A DNA stretch of 64,000 bases, taken from positions 62,001 through 126,000 of the forward strand of contig NZ_JADHDV010000004.1 in NCBI RefSeq assembly GCF_016820515.1. Direction: 5' to 3'. Position 1 is the first letter of the stretch; each line of letters starts with the position of its first letter. The position numbers were made by a program, and so were the translations under genes. The notes under the pieces were generated by a model. That model did not search any database and had not been told where the DNA came from. It saw only the letters and a list, made by a program, of their open reading frames with translations. The DNA is from Pseudoxanthomonas beigongshangi. Its GTDB lineage: Bacteria > Pseudomonadota > Gammaproteobacteria > Xanthomonadales > Xanthomonadaceae. Shown here piece after piece: positions 1 to 9,086 of this stretch.

Positions 1-559
1 GCCGGCCACAGGAAAACGCATCCGGACCGGCACGCCCCGCGTCCGTCGCCAGCCAGCGCCGATGCGCGGCCAGCGAGTTTTCCAGGATGCGCGGCACCTG
101 CTTGAGGCCGACACGCTCGCTCGCCCAGGCGACGCGTGTCTCGCGGTTCTGCCGGCGCGCGGCGTCCTGTCGTTCGAAGGTCTCGGCCTGCTCGCGCTGC
201 CACGCCGAATCCTCGCGCGGGCGGATGGTCACGCAACCTTCGAACCGGGCCGCCGGCAACGGCCAGCAGTGCGCCGGCACCTTCACCGGAAAGCGGCCCC
301 AGATCATCTCCAGCACGTAGTCCTCGTGACCCTCGCGCGGCGCCACCGTGACCCGCGCGGCCGTGTCGCTGAGGCCCTTGCGGATCACCGTGCCATCGGG
401 CAGTTGCCACTGATAGGGCTCATCGGCCAGCCGCGCTTCCAGTTGCAGGTAGGGCTCATCGGCGGCCATCGCGGCCCCTGTCCCTCCCAGCAGACCCAGT
501 CCGCAGGCCAGAAGGCGCAAGATGCGAGCCGGCTTGGCATGACGCCATGGCATCGGCAT
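1..559 (-). CDS. Secreted protein of unknown function, C-terminus cut by window edge
   Basis: Reading the minus strand from an ATG at 559, the frame stays open to position 1, so only the first ~186 residues are visible. The N-terminus has basic residues, then a Leu/Gly/Ala-rich segment (RILRLLACGLGLLGGTG) and an AMAA-type signal peptidase site, so export is likely. The mature part is rich in Trp, Arg and Glu and has two cysteines (around CW and GC near residues 104-115). I do not recognise the family. In-frame ATGs exist at 580, 559 and 553; GGGAA lies just before the 553 ATG, which may be the true start. Confidence 0.55.
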   Translation of the reverse strand, partial: MPMPWRHAKPARILRLLACGLGLLGGTGAAMAADEPYLQLEARLADEPYQWQLPDGTVIRKGLSDTAARVTVAPREGHEDYVLEMIWGRFPVKVPAHCWPLPAARFEGCVTIRPREDSAWQREQAETFERQDAARRQNRETRVAWASERVGLKQVPRILENSLAAHRRWLATDAGRAGPDAFSCGR

Positions 560-668
560 TTCCCGAAAACAAAGCGCCATTGTGCGGGCGCCACGCCCGG
601 TTCGAGCCGATGGACTCTTCAATGTCACGTGCCGCATCTGAAAATCACGCCCGCAGGGCCGAATCCGC

Positions 669-1235
669 TCAACCGTCGTAGGAACGGCAACCCCAGCGGA
701 ACGCGTAGGCGGCAGCTTCGATGCCGCGCCCGATCACCAGGCGCGGTGCGGTCGCATCCACGCCGGAACGCAGCGGCATGACACGGCTGTATTGCACGTC
801 CAGTTCGCCGAAACCGTCGATCGCCGCCCGCTCTGGTGCGTGCGGCGTGGCTTGCACACGACGGACGAAATCCTCCATGTCGCCGCGCGCCTGCGCGATC
901 ACCGCCACACCGCTATCGCCGCGCACGACGATGGCGGGAATCTCGGTGCCGTCGATCTTCAACGGTTCGCGGAACCGGTACAGCAGGTCGATGATCTCGC
1001 CAGGCGCGCGGTCGGTGATTTCGACGCCGGACGCGCGCAAGCGTTCGGCCAATGCCGGATCACGCCCATCCGGGAAATCGGTGCGGCAATGCAGCGCGTC
1101 GGCGAACAGCGCCGTCACGTCCAGCGGTCCCGCCGGAGTCACCGATCCGGATGACGTGGGAGACGCGCAGGCCGCCAGCAGCACCGGCAGCAGGCATGCC
1201 AGCAGGCGAAAACGAATCGATACGGGGTGGATCAT
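669..1235 (-). CDS. Small outer-membrane lipoprotein, function unknown
   Basis: A 188-residue protein. The N-terminus is basic, then a hydrophobic stretch ending in the lipobox LLAAC at about residues 17-21, so it should be lipidated and sorted to the envelope. The mature chain contains paired cysteines (CRTDFPDG region and GCRSYDG at the C-terminus) that could form a disulfide. No family is recognised. The same frame stays open further upstream, but the lipoprotein signal at this ATG fixes the start. It lies 119 bp downstream of folE on the same strand. Its function cannot be inferred from context. Confidence 0.7.
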   Translation of the reverse strand: MIHPVSIRFRLLACLLPVLLAACASPTSSGSVTPAGPLDVTALFADALHCRTDFPDGRDPALAERLRASGVEITDRAPGEIIDLLYRFREPLKIDGTEIPAIVVRGDSGVAVIAQARGDMEDFVRRVQATPHAPERAAIDGFGELDVQYSRVMPLRSGVDATAPRLVIGRGIEAAAYAFRWGCRSYDG

Positions 1236-1354
1236 GCGACAGCCCTCCGATGGCATTGCGTGGGGATCATGTCCGCGCGCCTCGCGGCAGGCCGGCTTCG
1301 CGAACCTGTCCGGGCCAGCCCGCGACACAGCCGCGCGCAACTGGCCGACGGCAC

Positions 1355-1957
1355 TCAGCGGCGGCCGCCGGTCTCGATGAAACGCAGGAATTCGGCGCGG
1401 GTGCGCGCGTCCTCGCGGAACTCGCCCAGCATCTTGGAAGTGACCATGCTGACGCCGCGCTTGTGCACGCCGCGCGTGGTCATGCACTCGTGCGCGCCGT
1501 CGATCACCACGCCGACGCCGCGCGGTTGCAGCACGTCCTGGATGCACTGCGCGATCTGCGCGGTCAGCTTCTCCTGCACCTGGAAGCGACGCGCGTACAC
1601 GTCCACCACCCGCGCCAGCTTGCTGATGCCGACCACCTTGCCGTTGGGCAGGTAACCCACGTGCGCCTTGCCGATGATCGGCGCCATGTGGTGCTCGCAA
1701 TGGCTCTCGAACTCGATGTCGCGCAGCACGATCATCTCGTCGTAGCCGGCCACTTCCTCGAAGGTACGCGCCAGATACTCGCGCGGATCCATCCGGTAGC
1801 CACTGAACCAGTCGCGATACGCCTTGGCCACCCGCTTGGGCGTGTCCAGCAGGCCCTCACGCGCCGGATCCTCGCCGGCCCACTCCAGCAGCACGCGGAC
1901 CGCGTCCTCGGCCTGCTCCTGGCTGACCTTGCCGGGCTTGTCGTCGGAATGGCTCAT
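1355..1957 (-). CDS. folE: GTP cyclohydrolase I
   Basis: A 200-residue FolE of normal length. It converts GTP to 7,8-dihydroneopterin triphosphate, the first step of tetrahydrofolate (and pterin/queuosine precursor) synthesis, in the cytosol. The zinc site is intact: Cys87 and His90 in the HCEHHMAP motif and Cys158 in GAHECMT. The substrate motifs around [15 protein letters not shown] and [13 protein letters not shown] are also present. The gene stands alone, with the lipoprotein gene downstream and the two-component pair upstream on the same strand. The assignment is secure from motif and length. Confidence 0.97.
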   Translation of the reverse strand: MSHSDDKPGKVSQEQAEDAVRVLLEWAGEDPAREGLLDTPKRVAKAYRDWFSGYRMDPREYLARTFEEVAGYDEMIVLRDIEFESHCEHHMAPIIGKAHVGYLPNGKVVGISKLARVVDVYARRFQVQEKLTAQIAQCIQDVLQPRGVGVVIDGAHECMTTRGVHKRGVSMVTSKMLGEFREDARTRAEFLRFIETGGRR

Positions 1958-2102
1958 GGCATCGAAAACCTGCTTGCGGGGCTGGAGATCCTACCGCATC
2001 GCGGCCAATGGCGTGATTTCGCGGCGCGCGTCGTCGCGGGTCAGAATCGTCGGAAATCAAGCCATCTTTCGTTTCCGATGAGCGCAGGATGAATCCATGC
2101 CA

Positions 2103-3443
2103 CTACGGATTCGCGCCCAGCACCACCGTCGCCCGCAAACCACCCCCTTCCCGGTTTCCGAGTTGCACCTGGCCGCCCAGCGCGCGCGCGAGTTGCTGGG
2201 CGATGGCCAGGCCCAGGCCGGTGCCGCCGGTGGCGCGGCCGCGCGAGGGTTCGAGTCGCTGGAAGGGTTCCAGCACGAGGTCGAGCTTGTCCTCCGGAAT
2301 GCCGGGGCCGCGATCGAGCACGTCGATGCATACGCGCCCCGCGTCATCCAACCGCAGTCGCGTCTCCGCGCCGCCGGCATACGCCAGCGCGTTGTCGATC
2401 AGGTTCTGCACCACGCGGCGCAGCACCTGCGGATGGGTTTTCAAAGACGCGCTGTCGCCTTCCAGGCGTTGCACGGGCTTGCCCATGTCCTGGTAGTCGC
2501 CCACCAGGCTGTCCAGGAACGCGCCCACATCCAGCCGCACCGCGGGCCCGGTGGCGACATTGGCGCCGCGCGCGTAGTTGACGCCTTCGCGCACCAGCTG
2601 GCTGATCTGATCCACGTCCTCGAGCAGGCGGATCTGCGACGGACTTTCGTCCATCGCTTCCAGACGCAGCCGCATGCGCGTGATCGGGGTCTGCAGATCA
2701 TGGGAGATGGCGGCCAGGATCTGGGTGCGCTCGGACACGTGCGCGGCGACCCTCGATTGCAGGACGTTGAGCGCGCGAGCCGCCTTGGCCACTTCCGCCG
2801 GACCTTCCTGCGATACCGGTTCGGGCGGTCCGGCGGGATCCATGCCCTCGGCGGCGGCGGCCAGGCGGGCCAGCGGACGCGTCGCCAGGCGCACCGCGAT
2901 CCAGGCGCAGCCCAGCAGCAGAAGCACCTGCGCCACAAGCACCCACGGCAACCAGCGCGCGATCGGCATCAGCGACGGGGTGACTTCGATGGTCAGCGGC
3001 TGCCCGTCCGCCAGGGTCAGTTCCACCTCGTAGCGCTCGGGCGAACTCGACACCGCGCGCGGCCGCAGGGCATAGCGGTGCATCAGCACATCATCGATGG
3101 CGGCGGTGACCTGCCGCGCGCGATCGTTGGTCAGCGGCGCGCCGGGCTGCGCCGGGCGCAGCAGGTAGCGGTAGGTGCGACGCTCCAGCCGCGGCACCCA
3201 GCGCGCGCGTTCGGCCGGCGACAGACGTTCCAGCAGCGCCACGCTCAACGGAATGTCCTGCTCCAGGCTGGTCAGCATCATCGAGCGCGTCGCGGCGGCG
3301 CGCTCGTAGAACAGCAGGGCGAAGGACAGCGCATGCGCCAGCAGCAGGCCGGTGGCGAGTATCAGCAGCACCCGCGCGCCCAGCGTGCGCGGCAGCCAGC
3401 GCCCGGCGCGCGATGGCAAGGGTGATGGCGAGGGCGTATTCAT
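2103..3443 (-). CDS. Sensor histidine kinase of an OmpR-type two-component system
   Basis: A 446-residue membrane kinase. It has TM1 at about 24-46, a periplasmic domain of roughly 115 residues, TM2 at about 164-186, a HAMP region, then a dimerisation domain with the phospho-accepting His248 (ISHDLQTPITRMR). The ATPase domain shows an N box (NLIDNAL, Asn351), a G1 box (DRGPGIP, 377-383) and a G2 box (GGTGLGLAI). This resembles the EnvZ/RstB-like architecture. Its ATG overlaps the stop of the response regulator (ATGA, 3440-3443), so the two are translationally coupled. The signal sensed is unknown. The neighbouring detoxification genes suggest an oxidative or chemical envelope stress. Confidence 0.93.
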   Translation of the reverse strand: MNTPSPSPLPSRAGRWLPRTLGARVLLILATGLLLAHALSFALLFYERAAATRSMMLTSLEQDIPLSVALLERLSPAERARWVPRLERRTYRYLLRPAQPGAPLTNDRARQVTAAIDDVLMHRYALRPRAVSSSPERYEVELTLADGQPLTIEVTPSLMPIARWLPWVLVAQVLLLLGCAWIAVRLATRPLARLAAAAEGMDPAGPPEPVSQEGPAEVAKAARALNVLQSRVAAHVSERTQILAAISHDLQTPITRMRLRLEAMDESPSQIRLLEDVDQISQLVREGVNYARGANVATGPAVRLDVGAFLDSLVGDYQDMGKPVQRLEGDSASLKTHPQVLRRVVQNLIDNALAYAGGAETRLRLDDAGRVCIDVLDRGPGIPEDKLDLVLEPFQRLEPSRGRATGGTGLGLAIAQQLARALGGQVQLGNREGGGLRATVVLGANP

Positions 3444-4183
3444 GATTCCTCGCCAACCAGCACGACCGGCAGGCTGAAGACGTAGCCTTCGTTGCGCACG
3501 GTCTTGATGTAGGTCTGCTCGCGCGCGCCGTCGCCCAGGCGTTGGCGCAGGCGACTGACCAGCAGATCGATGGAGCGATCGAACAGTTCCGCATCGCGGC
3601 CCTGGGTGAGGTTGAGCAGCTGGTCGCGGCTGAGCACGCGCTGCGGATGATCGATGAAGACCCGCAGCAGCCGGAACTCGGCACCGCTGAGCGGGTAGGC
3701 GGTGTCGTCGACGTCGAGCAGGTGGCGCGCGGTGGTGTCCAGTCGCCACTGGCCGAAACCGATCAGGCGGCTGGCCTCGCTGACCTGGAGATTGGGCGGC
3801 AGCATCCGCGCGCGGCGGATCACCGCGTTGATGCGCGCCAGCAACTCGCGCGAGGAGAACGGCTTGGTAACGTAGTCGTCAGCACCCATCTCCAGCCCGA
3901 TGATGCGGTCGGTCTCGTCGTCGCGCGCGGTCAGCAGCACCACCGGCACCGTGCGGTGCTTGCCGGCGCGCAGGTTGCGGCACAGCGACAGGCCGTCCTC
4001 GCCGGGCATCATCACGTCCAGCACGATCAGGTCGATGTCGCTGGTGTCCAGGGTGGCGCGCATCTCGCGCCCGTCGGCGGCCAGGCTGACCCGCAGGCCG
4101 TTGCGGCGCAGGTAGTCCCCCACCATCTGGCGGATCTCGCGGTCGTCGTCGACCACCAGGACATGATCGGTGTGGGATGACAT
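3440..4183 (-). CDS. OmpR-family response regulator
   Basis: A 247-residue regulator. The receiver domain (1-120) has the acidic pocket Asp12/Asp13, phospho-acceptor Asp56 (LDVMMP), Thr85 and Lys107 (TKPF). The C-terminal winged-helix domain (about 140-240) contains LSGAEFRLL, DRSIDLLVSRLRQRLGD and IKTVRNEGYVF, typical of OmpR/PhoB DNA-binding domains. It is the first gene of the pair with the downstream kinase. OmpR-type proteins bind direct repeats one helical turn apart. Such a repeat (TGTATC at 10-bp spacing) lies about 1 kb away in the divergent region at 5173-5188, which makes the flanking hydrolase/SDR genes candidate targets. That link is inference. Confidence 0.95.
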   Translation of the reverse strand: MSSHTDHVLVVDDDREIRQMVGDYLRRNGLRVSLAADGREMRATLDTSDIDLIVLDVMMPGEDGLSLCRNLRAGKHRTVPVVLLTARDDETDRIIGLEMGADDYVTKPFSSRELLARINAVIRRARMLPPNLQVSEASRLIGFGQWRLDTTARHLLDVDDTAYPLSGAEFRLLRVFIDHPQRVLSRDQLLNLTQGRDAELFDRSIDLLVSRLRQRLGDGAREQTYIKTVRNEGYVFSLPVVLVGEES

Positions 4184-4254
4184 GCGTCTTCTGCTCCGGA
4201 AATCCGGCCGCGGGGGCCGGTGGTTCTATGTGGATGTCGAATGTTAGCGCCTGA

Positions 4255-4287
4255 CCGTGTGCCCGTTCCTTCAAAGCGGGCACACGG
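4255..4287 (-). terminator. Hairpin terminator after the alpha/beta hydrolase gene
   Basis: A perfect 11-bp inverted repeat (CCGTGTGCCCG at 4255-4265, its complement at 4277-4287) with an 11-base loop. It sits 19 bp past the stop of the hydrolase gene on the minus strand and before the response-regulator gene. No U-run follows, so it may only attenuate transcription into the regulator genes. Confidence 0.6.
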
Positions 4288-4305
4288 CGGGCAATGCGAT
4301 GCGGT

Positions 4306-5097
4306 TCAGTGGCCGCCGGTGGCTTGCGCGGACGGCAGGCCGCTGGCTTCGAGGATGGCCTCGCTCACCGCGTCCGGCGCCGACAACGGCGACACGTGGC
4401 CGGCATCGGTCGCACGCAGATGGGCGCCGATGCGCTGCGCGGTGGCGGCCTGCAACTCCGGCGACAGCATGCGGTCGTTGCGCGAGAGCACGTACCAGCT
4501 CGGGTGCGATTTCCACGCGGCGGTCGTCACCGCCTCGCCCAGCGCGCTGGCCTTGAGCGGCAACTGGTGCGCTTCGACCTGGCGCAATTCTTCCGGCGCC
4601 ACGTCCTGGGCGAAATCGCTGGCCAGCGTGGCCGGCGAGAGCGACAGCCAGCCGTCGCGCTCCTGCAACTGTTGCAGGCCCGGAGCGACCGGGAAACCTT
4701 CGCCCTGCTGGGCGGAAGTCTGGCCCGCATCCGGTGCGAACGCCGCCACGTAGACCAGGCCGGAGACCTTGGGATCGTCGCCGGCTTCGGTGATCACCGT
4801 GCCGCCCCAGGAATGGCCGACCAGCACCACCTTGCCCGGCGCGGCGGCGATCGCCTTGCGGGTGGCGGCCACGTCGTCGCCCAGCGAACTCAATGGATTG
4901 TCCACCGCGACCACCGGCACGCCACGCTGGCGCAGGCGTTCGGCCACCTTGTCCCAGCTGGAGGCGTCGGCGAAGGCGCCGTGGACGAGGATGACGGTGG
5001 GCGCCTGCGCATCCGCGCGCGGCGCGGCGGTGGCGGGCAGGGCGGCGGACAGGGCCGCCAGCGACAGGCTCAGGGAAAGCGATAGCGAACGCAGCAT
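4306..5097 (-). CDS. Exported alpha/beta hydrolase
   Basis: A 263-residue hydrolase. A signal peptide (Leu/Ser repeat then ALPATAAPRA) targets it to the periplasm. The alpha/beta fold landmarks are HGAF (39-42, oxyanion), the nucleophile elbow GHSWGG with Ser96, and a late catalytic His in DAGHVSPLSAP. The pattern matches the small EstC/salicylate-esterase-like subgroup of alpha/beta hydrolases, so ester hydrolysis is likely but the substrate is unknown. The start is fixed by GAGGAG just upstream of ATG 5097. It diverges from the SDR gene at 5316 and may share its control region. It belongs by context to the detoxification cluster. Confidence 0.88.
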   Translation of the reverse strand: MLRSLSLSLSLSLAALSAALPATAAPRADAQAPTVILVHGAFADASSWDKVAERLRQRGVPVVAVDNPLSSLGDDVAATRKAIAAAPGKVVLVGHSWGGTVITEAGDDPKVSGLVYVAAFAPDAGQTSAQQGEGFPVAPGLQQLQERDGWLSLSPATLASDFAQDVAPEELRQVEAHQLPLKASALGEAVTTAAWKSHPSWYVLSRNDRMLSPELQAATAQRIGAHLRATDAGHVSPLSAPDAVSEAILEASGLPSAQATGGH

Positions 5098-5315
5098 GGG
5101 AACACTCCTCGGGTTGGGGTGCGCCATTGCACCGCCGCGCTGTATCCGCCGGGTGTCGGCCGCCGGCCGCTTTGTATCCGAATGTATCGACCGCCGGTTT
5201 TCGCCGGCTTGGCTGACAAATGCGGGCTTGCGGGGACACGTCGCCGATACGCCCGGGGCGTGCAATGGCCCCATCGCCGACGGGGCCTCCGCCGGCTCCC
5301 CACGAGGACACGCAC
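5098..5315. promoter_or_regulatory. Divergent promoter region with TGTATC repeats
   Basis: A 218-bp region between the minus-strand hydrolase and the plus-strand SDR operon. TGTATC occurs at 5141, 5173 and 5183. The last two are 10 bp apart, one helical turn, in the sequence TTTGTATCCGAATGTATC. The 5141 copy is three turns from the second. Tandem sites at this spacing are what OmpR-family regulators bind, and such a regulator is encoded at 3440-4183. A related inverse copy (CGGATACAAA) occurs at 9549 before the ccdA-like gene. The assignment as operator is inference from spacing and position. Confidence 0.5.
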
Positions 5316-6056
5316 ATGAGCCAAGACCTTTCGACTTCGAACAGGACCGCGCTGGTATTCGGCGGATCCCGCGGCATCGGCGCCGCGATCGCCCGCCGGC
5401 TGGCACGCGAGGGCCATGCGGTGGCGCTGACCTATGCCTCGCGCGCCGACAAGGCGGCCGAGGTGGTCGCCGACATCCGGGCCGCCGGTGGCCAGGCCAT
5501 CGCGATACAGGCCGACAGCGCCGACCCGCATGCGGTCACCGCGGCGGTGGCCGATGCCACCGCCCGCCTCGGCCCGCTGCAGGTCGCGGTGATCAATGCC
5601 GGCGTCTACCGCGGCAGTCCGCTGGATCGGTTTCCGCTGGAGATGCTGGACCAGATGCTGGCGATCAACATCCGTGGCGTGTTCCTGGCCATCCAGGCCG
5701 CTGCGGCACAAATGGTGGACGGCGGTCGCGTCATCACCATCGGCAGCAACACCGCCGTGCGCGGCGGTGTGGTCGGCAGCAGCGTGTACGCGATGAGCAA
5801 GGCCGCGGTGGCCACATTGGTGCGCGAACTGGCGCTGGATCTGGGACCGCGCCGGATCACCATCAACAACATCCAGCCCGGTCCGATCGACACCGACATC
5901 ACCACCGGGATCGTCGACGTGCTGGCCGATCGCAATCCGCTCAAGCGGATCGGCCACCCCGACGAAGTCGCCGCGCTCGCCGCCTATCTGGCCGGCGACG
6001 AGGCCGGCTACATGACCGGCGCCAGCCTGACCCTCGACGGCGGCTTCTCGATCTAG
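5316..6056 (+). CDS. SDR-family oxidoreductase
   Basis: A 246-residue classical short-chain dehydrogenase. The Rossmann motif GGSRGIG (16-22) binds NAD(P), followed by NAG (94-96). The catalytic set is Ser144, Tyr158 and Lys162 (SSVYAMSKAA). QPGPIDTDI and the C-terminal GASLTLDGGF are typical of the 3-oxoacyl-ACP-reductase-like subgroup. ATG 5316 is preceded by GAGGA at a good distance; the frame is open upstream but without a better start. It has no signal peptide, so it is cytosolic. It opens a plus-strand run with two epoxide-hydrolase-like genes, suggesting reduction or oxidation of a carbonyl or diol product. The substrate is unknown. Confidence 0.93.
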   Translation: MSQDLSTSNRTALVFGGSRGIGAAIARRLAREGHAVALTYASRADKAAEVVADIRAAGGQAIAIQADSADPHAVTAAVADATARLGPLQVAVINAGVYRGSPLDRFPLEMLDQMLAINIRGVFLAIQAAAAQMVDGGRVITIGSNTAVRGGVVGSSVYAMSKAAVATLVRELALDLGPRRITINNIQPGPIDTDITTGIVDVLADRNPLKRIGHPDEVAALAAYLAGDEAGYMTGASLTLDGGFSI

Positions 6057-6106
6057 TCCCGCCGATTTCCCCGTATCCGCACGCCCTTCCCCCTCAGGAG
6101 ATTCCC

Positions 6107-7435
6107 ATGTCGCTGTCCGATGCCCGCTTCCCCGTCGATCTCGAACGCCGCCGCCTGCTCGGCTCGGCCGCCGCCGCCGCGGCTGGCGCGGGACTGCTTG
6201 CCCTGCTGCCCTCGGCCGCCGTGCGCGCCGCCACGTCGCTGGGCGATGACCGCATCCGCCCATTCCGGGCGCAGGTATCCGAACAGGACCTGGCCGATCT
6301 GCGCCGGCGCGTGCGTGCCACCCGCTGGCCGGATCGCGAAACCGTCGCCGATACCTCGCAGGGCCTGCCGCTGGCGACGCTGCGCACGCTGGTCGATTAC
6401 TGGGGCGGCGACTACGACTGGCGGCGGCTGGAAACGCGCATCAACCGCCTGCCGCAGTTCATCACCCGCATCGACGGCGTGGATATCCACTTCATCCATG
6501 TGCGCTCGCGCCATGCCGATGCGCTGCCGGTGATCCTGACCCACGGCTGGCCGGGCTCCTTCCTCGAATTCCTCGGCGCCATCGATCCGCTCACCAACCC
6601 CACCGCGCACGGCGGACGCGCCGAAGACGCCTTCGACGTGGTCATCCCGTCGATTCCCGGCTACGGCTTCTCCTCGCGTCCGGACACCACCGGCTGGGGG
6701 CCGGAGCGGGTCGGCCGCGCGTGGGACGAGCTGATGCGCCGCCTCGGCTACCACCATTATGTTTCGCAGGGCGGCGATCACGGTTCGGTGATCTCCGATG
6801 CGATGGGCCGGCAGCCGCCGCCGGGCTTGCGCGGCATCCACCTGACCATGCCGGCCACCGTGCCCGGCGATCTGATGGCGGCGATCAACGCCGGCGCCGC
6901 GCCGCCGGCCGGACTGGCCGCCGACGAGCGCGAGGCATTCCAGGCCTTGAGCGCGTTCTTCGGCCGCAACGCCGCCTACGGCGCGATGATGGTCACCCGG
7001 CCGCAGACGATCGGCTATGCGCTGAACGATTCGCCGGTCGGCCTGGCCGCGTGGATGTACGACAAGATCGCGCAGTGGACCGACAGCGACGGCCAGCCCG
7101 AACGCGTGCTCGGCCGCGACGCCATCCTCGACGACATCAGCCTGTACTGGCTCACCGGCACCGCGACCTCGGCCGGGCGCTTCTACTGGGAAAACAACAA
7201 CAACAACTTCAGCGCCACCGCGCAGAAGACCGATCGCATCACCGTGCCGGTGGCGGTCTCGGTGTTCCCCGGCGAGATCTACCGCGCGCCGCGCAGCTGG
7301 ACCGAGCGCGCCTATCCCTCGCTGTACTACTTCAACTCGCTCGACAAGGGCGGGCACTTCGCTGCCTGGGAACAGCCGCAGCTGTTCAGTGCCGAACTGC
7401 GCGCCGCGTTCCGGCCGCTGCGCAAGACCCTCTAA
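6107..7435 (+). CDS. Tat-exported epoxide hydrolase (EHN family)
   Basis: A 442-residue epoxide hydrolase. A twin-arginine signal (ERRRLLG followed by a long Ala/Leu stretch and AVRAATS) predicts folded export. The epoxide-hydrolase N-terminal domain (about 50-160) precedes the alpha/beta core with HGWPGS (146-151). The nucleophile Asp224 lies in GGDHGS, where GGDWGS is more common. A late His is in KGGHFAAWEQP. This group opens epoxides to diols through an alkyl-enzyme ester. AGGAG precedes ATG 6107. The leader CAGGAGATTCCCATG is repeated exactly before the OsmC gene at 9087. It lies 50 bp after the SDR gene, so is probably cotranscribed. Confidence 0.92.
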   Translation: MSLSDARFPVDLERRRLLGSAAAAAAGAGLLALLPSAAVRAATSLGDDRIRPFRAQVSEQDLADLRRRVRATRWPDRETVADTSQGLPLATLRTLVDYWGGDYDWRRLETRINRLPQFITRIDGVDIHFIHVRSRHADALPVILTHGWPGSFLEFLGAIDPLTNPTAHGGRAEDAFDVVIPSIPGYGFSSRPDTTGWGPERVGRAWDELMRRLGYHHYVSQGGDHGSVISDAMGRQPPPGLRGIHLTMPATVPGDLMAAINAGAAPPAGLAADEREAFQALSAFFGRNAAYGAMMVTRPQTIGYALNDSPVGLAAWMYDKIAQWTDSDGQPERVLGRDAILDDISLYWLTGTATSAGRFYWENNNNNFSATAQKTDRITVPVAVSVFPGEIYRAPRSWTERAYPSLYYFNSLDKGGHFAAWEQPQLFSAELRAAFRPLRKTL

Positions 7436-7462
7436 CCCCTCCCTTCGCATCGAGGCATCGCC

Positions 7463-8518
7463 ATGAACACCGTTTCCATCGCTCCGACTTCCTCCCTCCG
7501 CCGCCTGCCCCTGGTGTCCTGGCTGCTGGCCGCGTTGCTCGCTTCCGGCAACGCCGCCGCCACGCCGGTCGAAGCACAGGCCAGCACCGCCACGCCCGCG
7601 CTGATCGCCGACAAGCAGATCGACGCCGGTGATCTCAGCATCGGCTACGCCGATCTGGGGCCGGCCAAGGGCGAGGTGGTGATCCTGCTGCACGGCTGGC
7701 CCTACGATATCAACAGCTATGCCCAGGTCGCGCCCCAACTCGCCGCACGCGGCTACCGGGTGATCGTTCCGCACCTGCGCGGCTACGGCAGCACCCGCTT
7801 CCGTTCCGCCGACACGCCCCGCAACGGCGAGCCGGCGGCGCTGGCCTCCGACGTCATCGCGCTGATGGACGCGCTGAAGATTCCGCGCGCCACCCTGGCC
7901 GGCTACGACTGGGGCGCGCGCTCGGCCGACATCGTCGCCGCGCTGTGGCCGGAGCGGGTCAACGCGCTGGTCGCGGTCAGCGGCTATCTGATCAGCAGCC
8001 AGGAGGCCGGCCGCAAGCCGCTGCCGCCGCAGGCCGAGCTGCAATGGTGGTACCAGTACTACTTCGCCACCGATCGCGGCCGCGCCGGCTACACCCAGTA
8101 CACGCACGACTTCGCCCGCCAGATCTGGCAGCTGGCCTCGCCGCGCTGGAAGTTCGACGACGCCACCTTCGCGCGCAGCGCCGCCGCGCTGGACAATCCG
8201 GATCACGTCGCCATCGTCGTGCACAACTACCGCTGGCGGCTGGGCCTGGCCGAGGGCGAACCGAAGTACGCGGCACTGGAGCAGCAGCTGGCGCAGGCCC
8301 CGGCGATCACCGTGCCGACCATCACCATCGAAGGCGACGCCAACGGCGCGCCGCACCCGCAGCCGCAGGCCTACGCCGGCAAATTCACCGGCAAGTACGA
8401 GCACCGCACCTTCGAAGGCGGCATCGGCCACAACCCGCCGCAGGAAGCGCCGGAGGCCTTCGTGCAGGCGGTCATCGACGCCACCCACCTGGCCCACGCG
8501 AAGGGAGGTGCGCGATGA
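7463..8518 (+). CDS. Exported alpha/beta hydrolase, epoxide/haloalkane-hydrolase type
   Basis: A 351-residue hydrolase with an N-terminal signal (RRLPLVSWLLAALLASGNAAA). It has HGWP (77-80) and the nucleophile Asp149 in GYDWGA, which places it with epoxide hydrolases or dehalogenases rather than Ser esterases. A late catalytic His is in GGIGHNPPQEAP. A cap region rich in Trp/Tyr (about 180-230) should shape the active site. It follows the Tat-exported epoxide hydrolase by 27 bp, and its stop overlaps the start of the next gene (ATGA), so the three genes are likely one transcript. Two different envelope epoxide-type hydrolases side by side suggest action on related toxic substrates. Confidence 0.9.
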   Translation: MNTVSIAPTSSLRRLPLVSWLLAALLASGNAAATPVEAQASTATPALIADKQIDAGDLSIGYADLGPAKGEVVILLHGWPYDINSYAQVAPQLAARGYRVIVPHLRGYGSTRFRSADTPRNGEPAALASDVIALMDALKIPRATLAGYDWGARSADIVAALWPERVNALVAVSGYLISSQEAGRKPLPPQAELQWWYQYYFATDRGRAGYTQYTHDFARQIWQLASPRWKFDDATFARSAAALDNPDHVAIVVHNYRWRLGLAEGEPKYAALEQQLAQAPAITVPTITIEGDANGAPHPQPQAYAGKFTGKYEHRTFEGGIGHNPPQEAPEAFVQAVIDATHLAHAKGGAR

Positions 8519-9027
8519 GACGCTTGTTGATTGCCGCCGGCGTGTTCGGCGCCGCCGCGCTGACGCTCGGCCTGATCGGTATCGTGGAAGCACGCGACGG
8601 CAGCCGCTCGCCCGCCGCGCCGATCTATGGCGTGCAACTGCCGGACGGCTACCGCGACTGGCCGCTGGTGGCGCCCGCGCAGGAAGCCGCGCCGCTGGAC
8701 GAACTGCGCGTGATCGTCGGCAACCCGATCGCCATGCGCGCCTACCGCGACAACATCCGCCCCTTCCCCGACGGCAGCGTGCTGGTCAAGCGGGCCTGGA
8801 AACATGAGCAATCGCCGGATTTCGAACCGGCCTCCACTCCCGGCGCCGCCACCACCGTGCAGGTGATGGTCAAGGATTCCAAGCGCTACGCGTCCACCGG
8901 CGGCTGGGGCTATGGGCGCTTCATCGACGGGCGTCCGGTCGATGAAGCCCAGCATCGCACCTGCCATGCCTGCCACGCCGCCCGCGTGAGCGATCGCGAC
9001 TACGTGTTCACCCGCTACGCGCCGTGA
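8515..9027 (+). CDS. Cytochrome P460-family protein
   Basis: A 170-residue protein with an N-terminal signal or anchor (LLIAAGVFGAAALTLGLIG). Near the C-terminus is a haem c motif CHACH (about 150-154). The upstream pattern (LPDGYRDWPLVAP, VIVGNPIAM, FPDGSVLVKRAWK) matches cytochrome P460-like proteins, whose haem is also crosslinked to a lysine. Family members oxidise hydroxylamine or act as peroxidase-like haem proteins. Here the role is unknown, and Lys in VLVKRAWK is only a candidate crosslink residue. It is translationally coupled to the preceding hydrolase by an ATGA overlap. Haem attachment would occur in the periplasm. Confidence 0.87.
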   Translation: MRRLLIAAGVFGAAALTLGLIGIVEARDGSRSPAAPIYGVQLPDGYRDWPLVAPAQEAAPLDELRVIVGNPIAMRAYRDNIRPFPDGSVLVKRAWKHEQSPDFEPASTPGAATTVQVMVKDSKRYASTGGWGYGRFIDGRPVDEAQHRTCHACHAARVSDRDYVFTRYAP

Positions 9028-9086
9028 GTCCACGGCGTTCCTCTCCCGCTCCAACCCACAACACCCACCCATCACAGGAGATTCCC

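Noticed and set aside
6053-8593. An 846-codon minus-strand frame over the epoxide hydrolases
   Set aside because: A shadow of two solid plus-strand hydrolase genes; no domain or start site.
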